From positions 124,001-188,000 of the forward strand of contig NZ_FTMG01000001.1 of NCBI RefSeq assembly GCF_900155965.1: 64,000 bases of DNA, given 5' to 3'. Below, piece after piece: positions 62,854-64,000 of this stretch. How positions within the stretch are numbered: the first letter of the stretch is position 1; each line of letters starts with the position of its first letter. The stretch comes from Mucilaginibacter lappiensis. Lineage in GTDB: Bacteria > Bacteroidota > Bacteroidia > Sphingobacteriales > Sphingobacteriaceae. The position numbers and the translations under genes were made by a program. Under the pieces are notes generated by a model that searched no databases, was not told the DNA's origin, and saw only the letters and a list, made by a program, of their open reading frames with translations.

Positions 62854-64000
62854 ATGAAAAAACGTGCAATAATTGGATTAACCCCCTTCGAAAAACCCGA
62901 TGTATCGCTTGCACTTGATCTGCATCACGCGGGAGCTTTTCCTGTATTGAGTCTCGGGCTCAATAAAACCCTCGCCGAAGAAGCGCTTGAAAGCTTAGTA
63001 AGCCGTAGCTCAATCGATTTTGGAGTTTGTTTTGCGGGAATTGATATCAGCGATATCAAACTGCCCGAACAGGTGAGCATGATCATCGTGCCATTCGGAG
63101 TAAAGATCAAACAGCCCAAAAACACCCAGCTTATTTATCAGGTAAATGACCTTGCTTCTGCAAAACTGGCTAAAGCCCAGGGCGCTGATGGCATCATCAT
63201 TAAAGGTAACGAGGGCGCTGGCAATGTGGCTTATGAATCTTCATACATATTATTCCAGCGCGTTATACAGGAGGTAAAAGACATCCCGGTTTGGGTACAG
63301 GGTGGCGTAGGCATTCATACTGCAGCAGCATTATCTGCGCAAGGAGCAGCTGGTATCGTACTTGACAGCCAATTGGCCTTGTTTCCGGAATGCTCGGCAC
63401 CAAAAGAATTGAAGGAACTTTGCACCAAATTAAGCGGTACCGAAACCAAACTGATCGACAACTGCAGGGTGTTGGTTCGTCCAAACTCCCCTGCCCTGCC
63501 AGAAAACACTACTTATAACGATCTTAAAGCTTATTTCACCGATCTTAATCCGGAGAAAAGCTATATCCCCATGGGGCAGGACATTGCCTTGGCTACCGAT
63601 TTGGTTAACCGGTACAAAAAATTGGACAAACTGGTATTTGGCATCAAAGAAGCCATGTACGGTCACCTGAACCAGGCACGTGCGTTAAACGTGATCAGAC
63701 CAAATAATGCTTTAGCAAAAGATCTTAACATCACCTACCCTATTGCCCAGGGCCCAATGACCCGCGTAAGCGATGTAGCTCCCTTTGCCGATGCTGTAGC
63801 AGAAGCCGGTGCTTTATCGTTCATCGCGTTATCATTATTAAAAGGGCCGCGCGCCAAAGAACTGGTGATGGATACCAAAAAACTCGCCGGTAAAAAAACC
63901 TGGGGTGTAGGGATCCTTGGTTTTGCACCGCAGGAACTGCGCGATGAGCAAATGCAATACATCCTGGAAGCAAAACCACCTGTGGTACTGATTGCCGGTG
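62854..64000 (+). CDS. PfaA/PKS-type multidomain synthase, N-terminal nitronate-monooxygenase-like domains (partial)
   Basis: An ATG at 62854 opens a frame that stays open to the window end (382 codons). Residues 1-250 resemble a degenerate TIM-barrel of the nitronate monooxygenase/2-nitropropane dioxygenase family (AIIGLTPFEKPDVSLALDLHHAGAFPVLSLG..., GADGIIIKGNEGAG, VPVWVQGGVGIHTAAAL-like segment). From about residue 285 a second, canonical barrel starts: NALAKDLNITYPIAQGPMTRVSDVAPFADAVAEAGALSFIALSLLKG. Tandem NPD-like modules at the start of a protein are known from very large Bacteroidota type I PKS or PfaA-like synthases, where they act as flavin enoyl reductases. The rest of the gene lies outside the window. 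Confidence 0.72.
   Translation, partial: MKKRAIIGLTPFEKPDVSLALDLHHAGAFPVLSLGLNKTLAEEALESLVSRSSIDFGVCFAGIDISDIKLPEQVSMIIVPFGVKIKQPKNTQLIYQVNDLASAKLAKAQGADGIIIKGNEGAGNVAYESSYILFQRVIQEVKDIPVWVQGGVGIHTAAALSAQGAAGIVLDSQLALFPECSAPKELKELCTKLSGTETKLIDNCRVLVRPNSPALPENTTYNDLKAYFTDLNPEKSYIPMGQDIALATDLVNRYKKLDKLVFGIKEAMYGHLNQARALNVIRPNNALAKDLNITYPIAQGPMTRVSDVAPFADAVAEAGALSFIALSLLKGPRAKELVMDTKKLAGKKTWGVGILGFAPQELRDEQMQYILEAKPPVVLIAG

Overview
The window looks like a chromosomal segment of a Bacteroidota bacterium, most likely Sphingobacteriaceae close to Mucilaginibacter or Pedobacter. The grounds are a SusC/SusD pair, HmuY-type lipoproteins, a GH92 mannosidase, a DUF2723 membrane protein, many lipoproteins with short Cys lipoboxes, weak or absent Shine-Dalgarno sequences, and promoter boxes of the TAnnTTTG type. 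The genus is inference. I see no rRNA, tRNA, CRISPR array, prophage or intact transposase.

Layout. 1-0.8 kb: 3' end of an alginate-lyase-like gene. 0.85-7.6 kb: an RND efflux operon (fusion protein, pump, outer-membrane factor) with an upstream TetR gene and repeated operator-like palindromes. 7.7-11 kb: DinB-fold protein, MFS transporter and a DisA_N/DAC-like protein. 11.3-22.2 kb, all minus strand: collagen-like lipoprotein, outer-membrane barrel with a kinase-like region, GAF protein, PAP2 phosphatase, SdiA-regulated-like lipoprotein, polyphosphate kinase, and an HD domain fused to a Pycsar-type membrane effector domain. 22.6-31 kb: DUF2723 protein, RemB/Wzi-like barrel, hybrid histidine kinase, aquaporin. 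31.2-43.4 kb: a heme-acquisition locus of two divergent operons (TonB receptor, HmuY and other lipoproteins, AraC regulator; and HmuY, HmuT, HmuU, HmuV, HmuS) around a 334-bp control region with two similar palindromes. 43.4-52.1 kb: a TIR-bounded small element, an amino-acid permease, a sodium symporter plus inositol oxygenase pair, a LacI regulator and a GH92 enzyme. 52.6-56 kb: an AT-rich operon of two paralogous lipoproteins, an O-antigen-ligase/Wzy-like protein with TPRs, and a small six-cysteine secreted protein. 56.2-62.1 kb: a SAM-I riboswitch leading into a TlpA-like protein, a small ORF ending in four consecutive Cys codons, and a SusC/SusD pair. 62.85 kb to the end: the 5' part of a probably very large gene starting with nitronate-monooxygenase-like barrels, as seen in PfaA/PKS-type synthases.

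The most interesting points are: (1) the SAM riboswitch and the poly-cysteine leader ORF, which together suggest two-level sulfur control of an outer-membrane uptake system; (2) the unrecognised AT-rich operon at 52.6-56 kb, with a mirror-symmetric cysteine pattern in its last product and long hairpins; (3) two about 255-bp intergenic elements (22.27 and 52.26 kb) with a stem that keeps pairing despite sequence change, each upstream of a minus-strand gene; (4) a second structured repeat family (11.05 and 43.55 kb), both copies between convergent genes; (5) the HD-PycTM fusion next to ppk1; (6) a DAC-type nucleotide-cyclase-fold protein. Several short decayed gene ends (8.35, 17.2, 31.0 kb) show local gene loss. 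All functional calls rest on reading motifs by eye; no search was run.
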